From: Parafrigoribacterium_A soli
Lineage (GTDB): Bacteria; Actinomycetota; Actinomycetes; Actinomycetales; Microbacteriaceae
Reading direction: 5' to 3'
Assembly (NCBI RefSeq): GCF_040227235.1
Contig: NZ_JBELNZ010000001.1
Coordinates: forward strand, 372,001 to 436,000
DNA length: 64,000 bases
Program-made: the position numbers and the translations under genes
Notes under the pieces: model-generated
The model's input: the letters and a program-made list of their open reading frames with translations, nothing else
What the model was told of the DNA's origin: nothing
Databases searched by the model: none
Shown here: piece by piece, positions 9,095 through 18,261 of the stretch
Layout: each line of letters opens with the position of its first letter
Numbering within the stretch: position 1 is the first letter of the stretch

Positions 9095-10633
9095 TCAGTG
9101 AGTCCTCACGCGGGGGTCGAGCGCCGCATAGGCGAGGTCGGCCAGGAAGTTGAACACGATTGCCGTGATGGCGATCACAAGGAAGTAGCCCATGATCGGA
9201 TTCACGTCGACGCGCTCGAGGCCGGCGACGAAAAGGTGACCCATCCCGCTGATCGCGAAGACCGTTTCTGTGATCACCGCGCCACCAAGTAGCGCGCCGA
9301 TGTCGGTCGCAACCAGGGTCGCAAGAGGAATCAGCATGTTGCGGAACGCGTGCCGCACGATGACCGTGCGCTCCGGAAGCCCCTTGGCGCGAGCCGTGCG
9401 CACGTAGTCCTGATTCAGGACATCCAGCATTCCCGAGCGCGAGTATCGCGTGTAGCCGGCGAAGCTGATGAGCAACAGGCTGATCGTCGGCAACAACAGG
9501 TGGGTGAACGTGTCTGTGCCCTGAATCCAGACGCTGCCGACCAGGTCGGGCGTCTGGGCGCCGACGGTGGCAATCGGTCGTTCGTTGACCTGGTCGAGAT
9601 TCATATATTGCGGCCAGGTGCGCATGAAGCGGTCGAGGAGCACGAGCCCGCCAGTGAGCAGCGCAACAACGCCGCCCACACGCATCGACAGTGACCGGTC
9701 ATATCCGCCAAGCAGGAACCCGACCAGCACGCCGACCGCAATAGCGATGACGGCCAGGAAGACGAGCGTGCCGAGCGACGAGATGTTGAAAAGCCACTGG
9801 AGACCGAAGTAACAGACGAAGGCAATCGCACCGGTGATGCCCGCGGTGAGGAGAGCCTTGCGGTTGTGGATTCCTGCCATGATCGCCGTTACGCCCACGA
9901 CCACTCCCGCGATCAGGAGCGCGATAACGATCGGTCCAAGCGACGGCTTCAAGAACCAGTTCGTCGCGGACATGTACCAGAGCACGAGCGACGTGACCGT
10001 GCCTGCGACCCCGAAGGTCACGAGGCGGCGCTGCCACGTACCTCCGAGTAGTAGTTGCAGGACGCCACCAACCACAATCCCGATGACGATCAGCGCCGCA
10101 GGACCAATGACCGGTTCGGCGAGGAAATTGTTGAACCCCAGCGCGATGAAGGCCTTGAGCATGACGGCCATAAGGAACGAGGGCAGCGAGAAGAGAAAGA
10201 AGCTCACGAACGTGACGCTGTAGTCAAAAACGCTGTACTGACGAAGCGCAGTGACTATACCGAGCGCGATGCCCAGCACCACGGCGAGCACGAAAGCCAG
10301 GGTGACCAGCTGGAGCGTGGAGCCCATGGCCTGCGGTAGAAGATCGGTCACGGCCTGGTTGGAGAAGGTCTTTCCAAGGTCGCACTGAGCCGCGAAGGGG
10401 ATCGCGCACTTGGCGACACCACCGAGCCAGAGCACCCACCGCAACGGTGAGGGAAGGTCGAGATGGTTTGTGTGGACCCTGGCCTGAATCAGCGCTTGGC
10501 GGTTCGGCGCGCTGCTGCCGGTCAGATCGGCGAGCGGGTCGCCCGCGTTTGCCGCGAGCACGTACATGATGAACGACGCTGCGATCAGGATTAAGACGGA
10601 GACGACTATGCGTCTCGCGATGAAACTCACCAT
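9095..10633 (-). CDS. ABC importer permease, DppB/OppB type, with a long membrane insertion
   Basis: The 512-residue protein carries the normal N-terminal DppB start (MVSFIARRIVVSVLILIAASF) and the normal C-terminal half, with TRYSRSGMLDVLNQDYVRTA and EAA loop ARAKGLPERTVIVRHAFRN at about residues 395-432. Between residues about 172 and 335 it has an extra block containing about five hydrophobic segments. This makes it roughly 190-200 residues longer than the usual 310-330-residue family member. The flanking parts remain in frame and intact, so it is probably a functional lineage-specific variant. It forms the heterodimeric channel with the DppC-type permease. Confidence 0.9.
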   Translation of the reverse strand: MVSFIARRIVVSVLILIAASFIMYVLAANAGDPLADLTGSSAPNRQALIQARVHTNHLDLPSPLRWVLWLGGVAKCAIPFAAQCDLGKTFSNQAVTDLLPQAMGSTLQLVTLAFVLAVVLGIALGIVTALRQYSVFDYSVTFVSFFLFSLPSFLMAVMLKAFIALGFNNFLAEPVIGPAALIVIGIVVGGVLQLLLGGTWQRRLVTFGVAGTVTSLVLWYMSATNWFLKPSLGPIVIALLIAGVVVGVTAIMAGIHNRKALLTAGITGAIAFVCYFGLQWLFNISSLGTLVFLAVIAIAVGVLVGFLLGGYDRSLSMRVGGVVALLTGGLVLLDRFMRTWPQYMNLDQVNERPIATVGAQTPDLVGSVWIQGTDTFTHLLLPTISLLLISFAGYTRYSRSGMLDVLNQDYVRTARAKGLPERTVIVRHAFRNMLIPLATLVATDIGALLGGAVITETVFAISGMGHLFVAGLERVDVNPIMGYFLVIAITAIVFNFLADLAYAALDPRVRTH

Positions 10634-10738
10634 AGTTTCGGTTTACCTTTGCGGAACGTGAGGAGGCACCGCTGTGGCGGTGCCGCTGAACTGCCGCAGC
10701 GGATGGCAGCGGTTTCCTCTTTCGGACCCGCCTCAGCA

Positions 10739-10776
10739 CTGAGGCGCTGGACTCCTGTGGGAGCCCAGCGCCTCAG
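10739..10776 (-). terminator. Strong hairpin between binding-protein and permease genes
   Basis: CTGAGGCGCTGG (10739-10750) pairs with CCAGCGCCTCAG (10765-10776). The inner CTCC/GGAG extends the stem across one A/C mismatch to a TGTG loop. It lies 38 bases after the binding-protein stop in the direction of transcription. In this position such stems usually act as partial terminators or 3' stabilisers, giving excess binding protein over permease. No U-tract is seen. Confidence 0.65.
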
Positions 10777-10814
10777 ACTAACTCAGACGTGCTGAGGGCG
10801 GACGTGCGGACTGG

Positions 10815-12563
10815 CTACTTCTTGGTCCAATCCCAGACGTTCCACGTGATTCCGTTCTGTCCACCGAACCACTTCACGCCGTCGAGCTTCTTGCTTGCCG
10901 CAAACAAGCCAGGCAGCTGGAACAGCGGAAGACCGTAGCCATCAGCGAACGTCAGCTTGTCGATCTTCAGCTTCAAAGCGTCAAGCTTCTTCGGGTCGAG
11001 AGTCGACTGCGTCTCCACAGCCATGTCACTCGCGTCCTTGTCGAGGTAGTTGTTGTAGTTTCCACTGTTGCCCGTCTGGAACAACTGCGGAATCTGCGCG
11101 TTACCAGCTCCGGGGTTGATCCAACCGAAGATGGACGCGTCGTAGTCGCCACCGGTGAGGAGACTGCTCCACTGCGGCGAACCACCGTCGGTGACGTTGA
11201 ATCCCGCCAGCTTGGCCGAGGCCTGAATCGCCTGGAACGAGTTCACCCGGTTGGGGTTGTTCGTGTTGTACAGGATCTTCACTGTCGGCGTCTTGCCCGC
11301 GAGCAACGACTTTGCCTTCTCGATGTCGACCTTGTTGTACTCGCTTGAGCCGTTCTCCTTGACCGCTTCCGCGTACTGCGGCTGGTCCGGGAGCCAGATC
11401 TGCGAGTCGAGCACCTTGGCATCGGGGATGATCGGCGTGACGATCGCCTTCAGGATCTGCTCGCGAGGAATCGTGAGCAAGAACGCCTTGCGAACGGTCG
11501 GATCGCTGAACACGCCCGACTTGAAGTTCAAGTCAAGGTGGTCATAGGCCGCCTGGTTGCCCTGAATGACCTTGGCGCCCGAGATCTTCTTGAGCGCTTC
11601 GACCGTGTCGGCGGATGCCTGCGGCTGGATTGCGTCGACTTCACCGTTCTGCAGTGCCGTGACCTGAGCGTTCGCATCACCGATGAAGCGCATGATGAGC
11701 TTGCCGAACTTCACTTCGTGCGAGCCGACATAATCGGTGTTCTTGGTGAACGTCATCGACTGCTTCGGCGTCCATCCGGTGACCTCGAGGGGGCCGCCCG
11801 AAACGACCAACGCCTTGTCTTTCGGCATTCCGGTGGCGTCATACCCCGTGTTAATGAAGCTCGAGGCCTTCTTCAACGTCTCGTTGACGGGGCCCGGGTT
11901 GCTCGGGTCGCCAGCGGGAGTGTCCTTGATCGCCTTCATCAGCGCGGCCTCGCTCACGCCCGCCTGCTTCGCGACGACGTGCGCCGGGAACTGGATCGGG
12001 TTCACAAGCTGCCAGTCCACGTATGGCTTGGTGTACTTGATCGTGATCGAGAGGTTGTCTGAACTCGGAGTCGGCTTCGCAGACGACCACGGGTAACCCG
12101 CAGCGCTCGCGAAGTACTGCGTGCCCGCGGTGACGTCGCCGTCGTCGTTGAGCGTCGCGGACTCGTAGTAGCCCGAGGCCTGCGCCCATCCGAGCATCAG
12201 GTCGTCGGCGTTCATCGGCTTGCCGTCAGACCACTTGAGACCCGACTTCAGCGTGTACTTGACGGTCAGCGGGCTGTCGCTGATCTTCTTATACGTGCCC
12301 AGGTCCTTGTTCGGGACGACGTTGTACTGCTGATCGAGCGTGAAGAACTGGGGCTGCGTCATCTGCCAGATGAGCCCGTTCGTGTCCAGATTGCCCTGCG
12401 GGGTGTTGTAGTTGAACGAGGTCGCCTCGTTCACCTGCGCAATAGTCACCGTCCTGCCCGTATTCGACGACGTCGTCGTATCGGCTGTGGTGGTGCATGC
12501 GGCGAGGGGAAGGCTTGCCGCACCTGCTATTGCGATTGCGGAAAGCAATCGCTTGCGTGTCAT
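10815..12563 (-). CDS. ABC importer substrate-binding lipoprotein, SBP family 5 (first gene of operon)
   Basis: A 582-residue lipoprotein, MTRKRLLSAIAIAGAASLPLAAC, with the lipid-modified Cys at residue 23. The ATG at 12561-12563 is chosen over one 33 bases upstream because AGGAGGA (12573-12579) is correctly spaced from it and the signal peptide starts there. The mature part is a family 5 solute-binding protein (LKWSDGKPMNADDLMLGW; DPTVRKAFLLTIPREQIL). As first gene of the importer operon and followed by a strong hairpin, it is probably the most highly expressed subunit. Ligand unknown, probably peptides. Confidence 0.92.
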   Translation of the reverse strand: MTRKRLLSAIAIAGAASLPLAACTTTADTTTSSNTGRTVTIAQVNEATSFNYNTPQGNLDTNGLIWQMTQPQFFTLDQQYNVVPNKDLGTYKKISDSPLTVKYTLKSGLKWSDGKPMNADDLMLGWAQASGYYESATLNDDGDVTAGTQYFASAAGYPWSSAKPTPSSDNLSITIKYTKPYVDWQLVNPIQFPAHVVAKQAGVSEAALMKAIKDTPAGDPSNPGPVNETLKKASSFINTGYDATGMPKDKALVVSGGPLEVTGWTPKQSMTFTKNTDYVGSHEVKFGKLIMRFIGDANAQVTALQNGEVDAIQPQASADTVEALKKISGAKVIQGNQAAYDHLDLNFKSGVFSDPTVRKAFLLTIPREQILKAIVTPIIPDAKVLDSQIWLPDQPQYAEAVKENGSSEYNKVDIEKAKSLLAGKTPTVKILYNTNNPNRVNSFQAIQASAKLAGFNVTDGGSPQWSSLLTGGDYDASIFGWINPGAGNAQIPQLFQTGNSGNYNNYLDKDASDMAVETQSTLDPKKLDALKLKIDKLTFADGYGLPLFQLPGLFAASKKLDGVKWFGGQNGITWNVWDWTKK

Positions 12564-12824
12564 TTTCAATTTTCCTCCTGTGCAAGATGAACTCACGACA
12601 GCCGATTCCTAGGTCGTGCTGTCGCTGGTGATACAAGGACCCTAAAGGGGGGCCGCCCGCATTCCAAAACTGTAAGCGGAAACGAGTTCCTGCGCGAACC
12701 GTTGTTGGAAATATCTGCGTCGAATAGCGGATCATTGCGTGCAAAAGCGCGAGTTCGCACAAATAGCCCGCCTCACGCGGTATGAAAGCCATCTATGGGG
12801 GCGGCCGCCGCGTAGCATCGACTC
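12564..12824. promoter_or_regulatory. Divergent intergenic region, probable promoters for the ABC operon and the CPBP protease
   Basis: This 261-base gap separates the starts of the binding-protein gene (minus) and the CPBP gene (plus), so both promoters should lie here. Apart from the AGGAGGA ribosome-binding site at 12573-12579 I cannot identify -10/-35 boxes or an operator with confidence. Confidence 0.35.
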
Positions 12825-13658
12825 ATGCGCTTCGGGTCTCCGTCACCCTCTGCCGAGCGGGGAGCGAACACACCGCCGGCGCAGAACGGGCCGCGGGATT
12901 CTCGCCCTGACCACCGCCGCATCCGCACAGAAGTGCTGCTCGTGCTGGGGCTGTCGCTCGGCGCGTCCGCCGTGTACTCGATCGTCACGATCGTCGACCG
13001 TTCGACGCGCGCCACCTCGCTGTCGAGCCAGAAGGCCACGCTCAACGGAGCGCTGAGCGACCGGGAAGCGTTCGATCTGATCTACCAATTCCTCGGGATC
13101 TTCTTCGACCTCGTGCCCGTGATGCTCGTCGCGTTCCTGCTCTGGAACGCGGCCACACCGCACCTCTCGCGGCTCGGCATCGACTTCCGCCGGCCGTGGC
13201 ACGACGCGCTCTCGGGCATCGGGCTCGCGCTCCTGATCGGAATTCCAGGCATCGCGCTCTACCTCGTGGGGCGCGCGATCGGAGTCACGGTCGCGGTGAA
13301 CCCGAGCGGCCTCGACAGCTACTGGTGGACCGTTCCGATCCTGCTGCTCTCGGCCCTGCGCTCCGCGCTGCAGGAGGAGGTCATCGTGATCGGCTACCTG
13401 TTCGCCCGGCTGCGCGATCTCGGCTGGGGCAGGTGGCCGATCATCATCGCGGCGGCGGTGCTGCGCGGCAGCTACCACCTGTACCAGGGCTATGGATCGT
13501 TCGTGGGCAACCTCGCGATGGGGCTGCTGTTCGGCTGGCTGTACACGCGCACCCGGCGGGTTCTGCCGCTCGTGATCGCGCACTTCGTGATCGATGCAGC
13601 CGTTTTCGTCGGGTACCCGTGGGCGGCATCCGCGTTTCCTGGGCTGTTTGGGGGTTGA
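12825..13658 (+). CDS. CPBP-family intramembrane glutamic endopeptidase (CAAX-protease like)
   Basis: A 277-residue multi-pass membrane protein with the three conserved motifs of the CPBP/ABI family. These are the glutamate pair in LQEEVIVIGYLFARL, the aromatic/His motif SYHLYQGYGSF, and the C-terminal HFVID. Family members cleave substrates within the membrane, or act in bacteriocin self-immunity or protein maturation; no substrate is suggested by the neighbours. The first 35 residues are polar and cytoplasmic. The stop codon lies inside the first arm of an inverted repeat (13655-13669) and the gene is convergent with gcvP. Confidence 0.85.
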   Translation: MRFGSPSPSAERGANTPPAQNGPRDSRPDHRRIRTEVLLVLGLSLGASAVYSIVTIVDRSTRATSLSSQKATLNGALSDREAFDLIYQFLGIFFDLVPVMLVAFLLWNAATPHLSRLGIDFRRPWHDALSGIGLALLIGIPGIALYLVGRAIGVTVAVNPSGLDSYWWTVPILLLSALRSALQEEVIVIGYLFARLRDLGWGRWPIIIAAAVLRGSYHLYQGYGSFVGNLAMGLLFGWLYTRTRRVLPLVIAHFVIDAAVFVGYPWAASAFPGLFGG

Positions 13659-13711
13659 GCTTGTCGAAACCTCCCACAGAGTTACTCGCGGGCGGATTTC
13701 GACAAGCTCAA
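13655..13711. repeat. Inverted repeat TTGAGCTTGTCGAAA / TTTCGACAAGCTCAA at a convergent gene end
   Basis: Perfect 15-base arms at 13655-13669 and 13697-13711 flank a 27-base loop between the CPBP gene and gcvP. The arm is a well-known type of dispersed palindrome in Microbacteriaceae and related genomes (from memory). In this position the folded RNA could end transcription from both sides. Degenerate relatives occur at 18359-18379 and 30235-30254. Confidence 0.7.
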
Positions 13712-13725
13712 TCACCGAGGGAGCG

Positions 13726-16674
13726 TTACGCGAAGGCCTCGGGCGGCGGGCAGGCGCAGAACAGGTTGCGGTCGCCCCAGGCCTGGTCGACCCGGCGCAC
13801 CGGCGGCCAGTATTTATTGCGCAGCAGCGAACGGACCGGATAGACAGCGGTCTCGCGCGAGTAGGCGTGCGTCCACTCGCCCTCGATCACCGATCGCGCG
13901 GTGTGCGGAGCTCCTTGCAGGGGGTTGTCGTCGACCGGCCACTCGCCAGCCGCCACGGCATCCGCCTCTGCCTTGATCGCGATCATCGCCTCGATGAAGC
14001 GGTCGATCTCGACCAGATCCTCGCTCTCGGTGGGCTCGACCATGAGCGTGCCGGGCACCGGGAACGACATCGTGGGCGCGTGGAAGCCGTAGTCGATGAG
14101 GCGCTTGGCCACGTCATCCACGCTCACCCCGGTCGCCTCGGTGAGCGGACGCACATCGAGGATGCACTCGTGGGCAACGAGGCCGTGCTCACCCGAGTAG
14201 AGCACCGGGTAGTAATCACGCAGGCGCACGGCGACATAGTTCGCGGCCAGCACGGCGGCCCCCGTCGCGCGCTTGAGCCCGTCTGCACCCATCATGCGGA
14301 TGTAGGCCCAGCTGATCGGCAGGATGCTGGGACTCCCGTAGGGGGCCGAACTGACGGCGTTCGCGCTGCCGGGGCCTGAGCCGCCAGCGCGCGCCTCGCT
14401 GGGCACCTGCTCGGCGATGAGATCGCGCTGCGCCATCGGGTGCCCGGGCAGGTACGGCGTGAGGTGCGCCTTGGCCGCGACGGGTCCGACGCCCGGTCCG
14501 CCACCACCGTGCGGGATGCAGAACGTCTTATGCAGGTTGAGGTGTGAGACGTCGCCCCCGAAGTCGCCGAAGCGGGCAAAGCCGAGCAGCGCGTTGAGGT
14601 TGGCTCCGTCGACGTAGACCTGGCCGCCCGCGTCGTGCACGGCTTTGCAGATGTCGCCGACCTCGTGCTCGTACACACCGTGCGTGGAGGGGTAGGTGAT
14701 CATGAGGGCGGCGAGCTCGTCACGATGCTCGTCGATCTTCGCCCTTAGGTCGTCGAGATCGACGTTGCCGAGCTCGTTCGTCGCGACGACCACGACGCGC
14801 ATTCCGGCGAGCACCGCGGAGGCGGCGTTCGTACCGTGCGCACTCGACGGAATGAGGCATACCGTGCGCTGGTCGTTGCCCGCGGCGCGGTGGTAGCCAC
14901 GAATCGCGAGAAGACCCGCGAGCTCGCCCTGGCTGCCCGCGTTGGGCTGCAGCGACACCGCGTCGTACCCGGTGACCTCGGCCAGCCAGCGCTGCAACTG
15001 CTGGATGAGTTCGAGGTAACCCTCGACATCCGCCTCGGGTGCGAAGGGGTGCAACCCCGCGAACTCCGGCCAGCTGATCGCCTCCATCTCGGTGGCCGCA
15101 TTGAGCTTCATGGTGCACGAGCCGAGCGGGATCATCCCGCGGTCTAGCGCGTAGTCCTTGTCGGCGAGGTACTTGAGGTAGCGCATCATGCTCGTCTCCG
15201 AGCGGTGCGTGTTGAACACCGGATGCGTCAGGTAGTCGTCCGCACGGCGCAGGTCCGCCGGGATCCAGCCCTCGACCTCGGTGCGTGCAAGCCCCGCGCC
15301 TTCGAGTAACGGCCGCTCGGCCCCGAGGATCCTCGCGACGGCGAGGAGGTCCTCGTCGCTCGTGGTCTCGTCGACAGAGAACTGCACGTGGTCGTCGTCC
15401 ACCCGGTGGAAGAGATACCCGGCGTCGTAAGCAGCCTCGACGAGGCGATCAGCGCTGCGATCGGTCTCGAGGGTGATGGTGTCGAAGTAGTTGCCCGAGA
15501 CGACCGTGTGGCCGCCGTCGCTCGCCGCCTCGGCGAGGTAGCGCGCGCCGCGGGTCACGGTCTCGGCGATCCGCTTCAGCCCGGCCGGCCCGTGGTACAC
15601 CGCGTACATCGAGGCCATGACCGCGAGCAGCACCTGCGCGGTGCAGATGTTGCTCGTCGCCTTCTCGCGACGGATGTGTTGCTCGCGCGCCTGCAGGGAC
15701 AGGCGGTACGCGGAGTGGCCGGCCGCGTCCTGCGAGACTCCCACGAGCCGACCGGGAAGCTGCCGCTCGAGCCCGCCGCGCACCGCCATGTAGCCCGCGT
15801 GCGGACCACCGAATCCCATCGGAACACCGAAGCGCTGGCTGGAGCCGACGGCGACATCCGCCCCCAGCTCGCCGGGGCTGGTGATGAGGGTGAGCGCGAG
15901 CAGGTCTGCCGCGACGACCGCGATGGCGCCCCGGGCGCGTGCTGCTTCGATGACCGCGGAGGGGTTCCACAGCTGGCCGGATGCGCCCGGGTACTGCACG
16001 AAGATGCCGAACGCCTCGGGAAGCTCCGAGGGCGCGGTGGTGGCGAGCGGCAGCTCCGCGAGCGCGATGCCGACCGCGGCCGCGCGGTTCTGCAGGAGGG
16101 CGCGGGTCTGGGGCAGAACATCCGAATCGACGATGAAGGTCGCCGAGCCCGACTTCGAGGCGCGGCGCGCGAGCAGCATCCCCTCGACCACTGCGGTGCC
16201 CTCGTCGAGCATCGACGCGTTGGCGGTTTTCAGCCCGGTGAGGTCGGAGATCATCGTCTGGAAATTGATGAGCGCCTCGAGGCGACCCTGCGAGATCTCG
16301 GGCTGATACGGCGTGTATGCCGTGTACCAGCTCGGGTTCTCGAGCACATTGCGCTTGATCACGGCGGGCGTGATCGTGTCGTAGTAGCCGAGGCCGATCA
16401 TCGAGCGGTTCACGCGGTTGCGAGCGGCGAGGCCGCGCAACTCTGCGAGCGCCTCACGTTCGGTTGCCGCCGGAGGAAGGGCCGTCTCTGCCGCGTGTTC
16501 GAAGGCCTCGACGGCGATCGACTTCGGCACGGCCGCGGCCACGAGCGCATCGACCGAGGCGAAGCCGAGCGCGTCGAGCATGACCCGCTGGGCCTCGGCA
16601 TCGGTTCCGATGTGGCGCTCGACGAATCCGTCTGCCGCCTGCTCCTTCTGATCCGCGCGCTGGAGCGTGGCCAT
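13726..16674 (-). CDS. gcvP: Glycine dehydrogenase (decarboxylating), P-protein of the glycine cleavage system
   Basis: A single-chain P-protein of about 982 residues, the usual length of the fused alpha/beta form. It decarboxylates glycine with PLP and passes the aminomethyl group to the lipoyl arm of GcvH. The PLP-binding lysine lies in HLNLHKTFCIPHGGGGPG (about residue 720), and FVERHIGTD is the conserved N-terminus. The ATG at 16672-16674 overlaps the gcvH stop by one base (TGATG). A GTG three bases earlier is an alternative. It is the last gene of the riboswitch-controlled gcvT-gcvH-gcvP operon. Confidence 0.96.
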   Translation of the reverse strand: MATLQRADQKEQAADGFVERHIGTDAEAQRVMLDALGFASVDALVAAAVPKSIAVEAFEHAAETALPPAATEREALAELRGLAARNRVNRSMIGLGYYDTITPAVIKRNVLENPSWYTAYTPYQPEISQGRLEALINFQTMISDLTGLKTANASMLDEGTAVVEGMLLARRASKSGSATFIVDSDVLPQTRALLQNRAAAVGIALAELPLATTAPSELPEAFGIFVQYPGASGQLWNPSAVIEAARARGAIAVVAADLLALTLITSPGELGADVAVGSSQRFGVPMGFGGPHAGYMAVRGGLERQLPGRLVGVSQDAAGHSAYRLSLQAREQHIRREKATSNICTAQVLLAVMASMYAVYHGPAGLKRIAETVTRGARYLAEAASDGGHTVVSGNYFDTITLETDRSADRLVEAAYDAGYLFHRVDDDHVQFSVDETTSDEDLLAVARILGAERPLLEGAGLARTEVEGWIPADLRRADDYLTHPVFNTHRSETSMMRYLKYLADKDYALDRGMIPLGSCTMKLNAATEMEAISWPEFAGLHPFAPEADVEGYLELIQQLQRWLAEVTGYDAVSLQPNAGSQGELAGLLAIRGYHRAAGNDQRTVCLIPSSAHGTNAASAVLAGMRVVVVATNELGNVDLDDLRAKIDEHRDELAALMITYPSTHGVYEHEVGDICKAVHDAGGQVYVDGANLNALLGFARFGDFGGDVSHLNLHKTFCIPHGGGGPGVGPVAAKAHLTPYLPGHPMAQRDLIAEQVPSEARAGGSGPGSANAVSSAPYGSPSILPISWAYIRMMGADGLKRATGAAVLAANYVAVRLRDYYPVLYSGEHGLVAHECILDVRPLTEATGVSVDDVAKRLIDYGFHAPTMSFPVPGTLMVEPTESEDLVEIDRFIEAMIAIKAEADAVAAGEWPVDDNPLQGAPHTARSVIEGEWTHAYSRETAVYPVRSLLRNKYWPPVRRVDQAWGDRNLFCACPPPEAFA

Positions 16675-17045
16675 CACTCCCCTACCAGAGCGTTGTACTC
16701 TTCGGCGCTCAGCATCGCGGGAAGCTCCGTGAAGGTGACCTTGATCATCCAGCCCTCGCCGAATGGGTCGCTGTTGACGAGTTCGGGTGAGTCGACGACC
16801 GCGGCGTTGGTCTCCGACACCGTTCCGTTGACCGGGGCGAAGAGCTCACCGACCGACTTGGTCGATTCGATCTCGCCGATCACCTTGCCCTCCGCGACCG
16901 CGTCGCCCACCGTTGGGAGCTCGACGAAGACGACGTCACCGAGCTTGTCCGCCGCGTAGGAGGTGATGCCGATCGTCGCGGTGTCGCCCTCCACCAGCAC
17001 CCATTCGTGCTCCGCCGTGTATTTGAGCGCTGCGAGATCTGTCAT
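16674..17045 (-). CDS. gcvH: Glycine cleavage system H protein
   Basis: A 123-residue lipoyl carrier. The lipoylation site is the lysine in GEIESTKSVGE, with the conserved N-terminal YTAEHEWV and C-terminal GEGWMIKV. It shuttles the aminomethyl intermediate between GcvP, GcvT and the dihydrolipoyl dehydrogenase. The start ATG overlaps the gcvT stop (ATGA), indicating translational coupling. Confidence 0.96.
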   Translation of the reverse strand: MTDLAALKYTAEHEWVLVEGDTATIGITSYAADKLGDVVFVELPTVGDAVAEGKVIGEIESTKSVGELFAPVNGTVSETNAAVVDSPELVNSDPFGEGWMIKVTFTELPAMLSAEEYNALVGE

Positions 17046-18229
17046 TCTTCCGTTCTCTTTTCTGTGGACTCACGATGTGCGGTCGGCCGCTTGTAGAACG
17101 GCAGAGCAACGACGGATGCCGCCACTCGCGTGCCACGCACGTCGATGAAGATGCCGCCGGGCTCGGCGAGGGCGACCGGGTCGAGGTAGGCCATCGCAAT
17201 CGGATAGCCGAGAGTCGGCGACAGCGCGCCGCTCGTGACCACGCCGATCTCGCGGTCGTCGGCCGAATACACGGCGTAGCCGGCCCGGCCGGCGCGCTTG
17301 CCCTCCGAGACGAGGCCGACGAGCACTCGCGCTCCCTCCGGAAGCGCAACCTCAGACGCCTCGCGACCGACGAAGTCATCCGGTTTCGTGAGATTCACGA
17401 CGCGAGAGAGCCCGGCCTGCGCTGGCATGATGTCGGTGCTCAACTCGTGCCCGTAGAGAGGCATGCCCGCCTCGAGGCGCAGCGTGTCGCGGCTCGCGAG
17501 CCCTGCCGGGACGATGCCATACTCGGCGCCAGCCGTCATGAGTTCCCGCCAGAGTTGCTCGACGTTCTCCACCCGCACGTACAGTTCGAAGCCGTCTTCG
17601 CCCGTGTACCCGGTGCGCCCGACCATGATCTCGTTGCCGTGGTAAGTGCCCATCGTGCTCCAGTAGTAGCCGACCTCACCCACGGGCTTCACCGTCTCGA
17701 GTCCGTCGAGCCGCTCGAGCACGGCGAGCGCGTTGGGCCCCTGCACCGCGACGAGCGCGAGACCGTCGCTCTCGTCGAAGACCGTCACGTCGAAGTCGGC
17801 GGCGCGAGCGGCCAGGGCGCCAGCCACCGCGAAGCGGTTGGACGCATTCGCAACCACGCCGTAGCGGTTCTTGTGGGTGCGGTAGATGACGACGTCGTCG
17901 ACGATTCCCCCGTCGCGAGTCAGCAGCAGCGAGTACTTGACCTGGCCGACCGCAATGTCGGAGATCTTGCTGGCGAGCGCGTAATCGAGGGCGCGGCCCG
18001 CATCCGGCCCTGTGACCAGGATCTCGGCCATGTGCGAGAGGTCGAACAGTGCTACGGAATTGCGCACGGCGTGATGCTCGGCGAGGTCGCTCGAGTACCG
18101 CACAGGCATCTGCCAGCCGGCGAAGTCGGTGAAGCTGGCACCGGCATCCACATGGATCTGGTGCAGTGGAGACAGCCGCTGTCCGTCTGACCCGGGGTCT
18201 GACGATTCGGGGCGCTGAGGATCTGGCAC
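17042..18229 (-). CDS. gcvT: Aminomethyltransferase, T-protein of the glycine cleavage system
   Basis: A 395-residue protein that transfers the methylene group from aminomethyl-GcvH to tetrahydrofolate and releases ammonia. Conserved parts include HxxxGASFTDFAGWQMPVRY near the N-terminus, SLLLTRDGGIVDDVVIYR, the folate-site region GRTGYTGEDGFELYV and the C-terminal GYPIAMAYL. The start is a GTG at 18227-18229 preceded by AGGAGA. The first 20 residues are a non-conserved polar extension. It is the first gene of the operon, directly behind the tandem riboswitch. Confidence 0.95.
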   Translation of the reverse strand: MPDPQRPESSDPGSDGQRLSPLHQIHVDAGASFTDFAGWQMPVRYSSDLAEHHAVRNSVALFDLSHMAEILVTGPDAGRALDYALASKISDIAVGQVKYSLLLTRDGGIVDDVVIYRTHKNRYGVVANASNRFAVAGALAARAADFDVTVFDESDGLALVAVQGPNALAVLERLDGLETVKPVGEVGYYWSTMGTYHGNEIMVGRTGYTGEDGFELYVRVENVEQLWRELMTAGAEYGIVPAGLASRDTLRLEAGMPLYGHELSTDIMPAQAGLSRVVNLTKPDDFVGREASEVALPEGARVLVGLVSEGKRAGRAGYAVYSADDREIGVVTSGALSPTLGYPIAMAYLDPVALAEPGGIFIDVRGTRVAASVVALPFYKRPTAHRESTEKRTEE

Positions 18230-18261
18230 GAGTTCTCCTGGCGTAATGGCTGCGGGAACTC

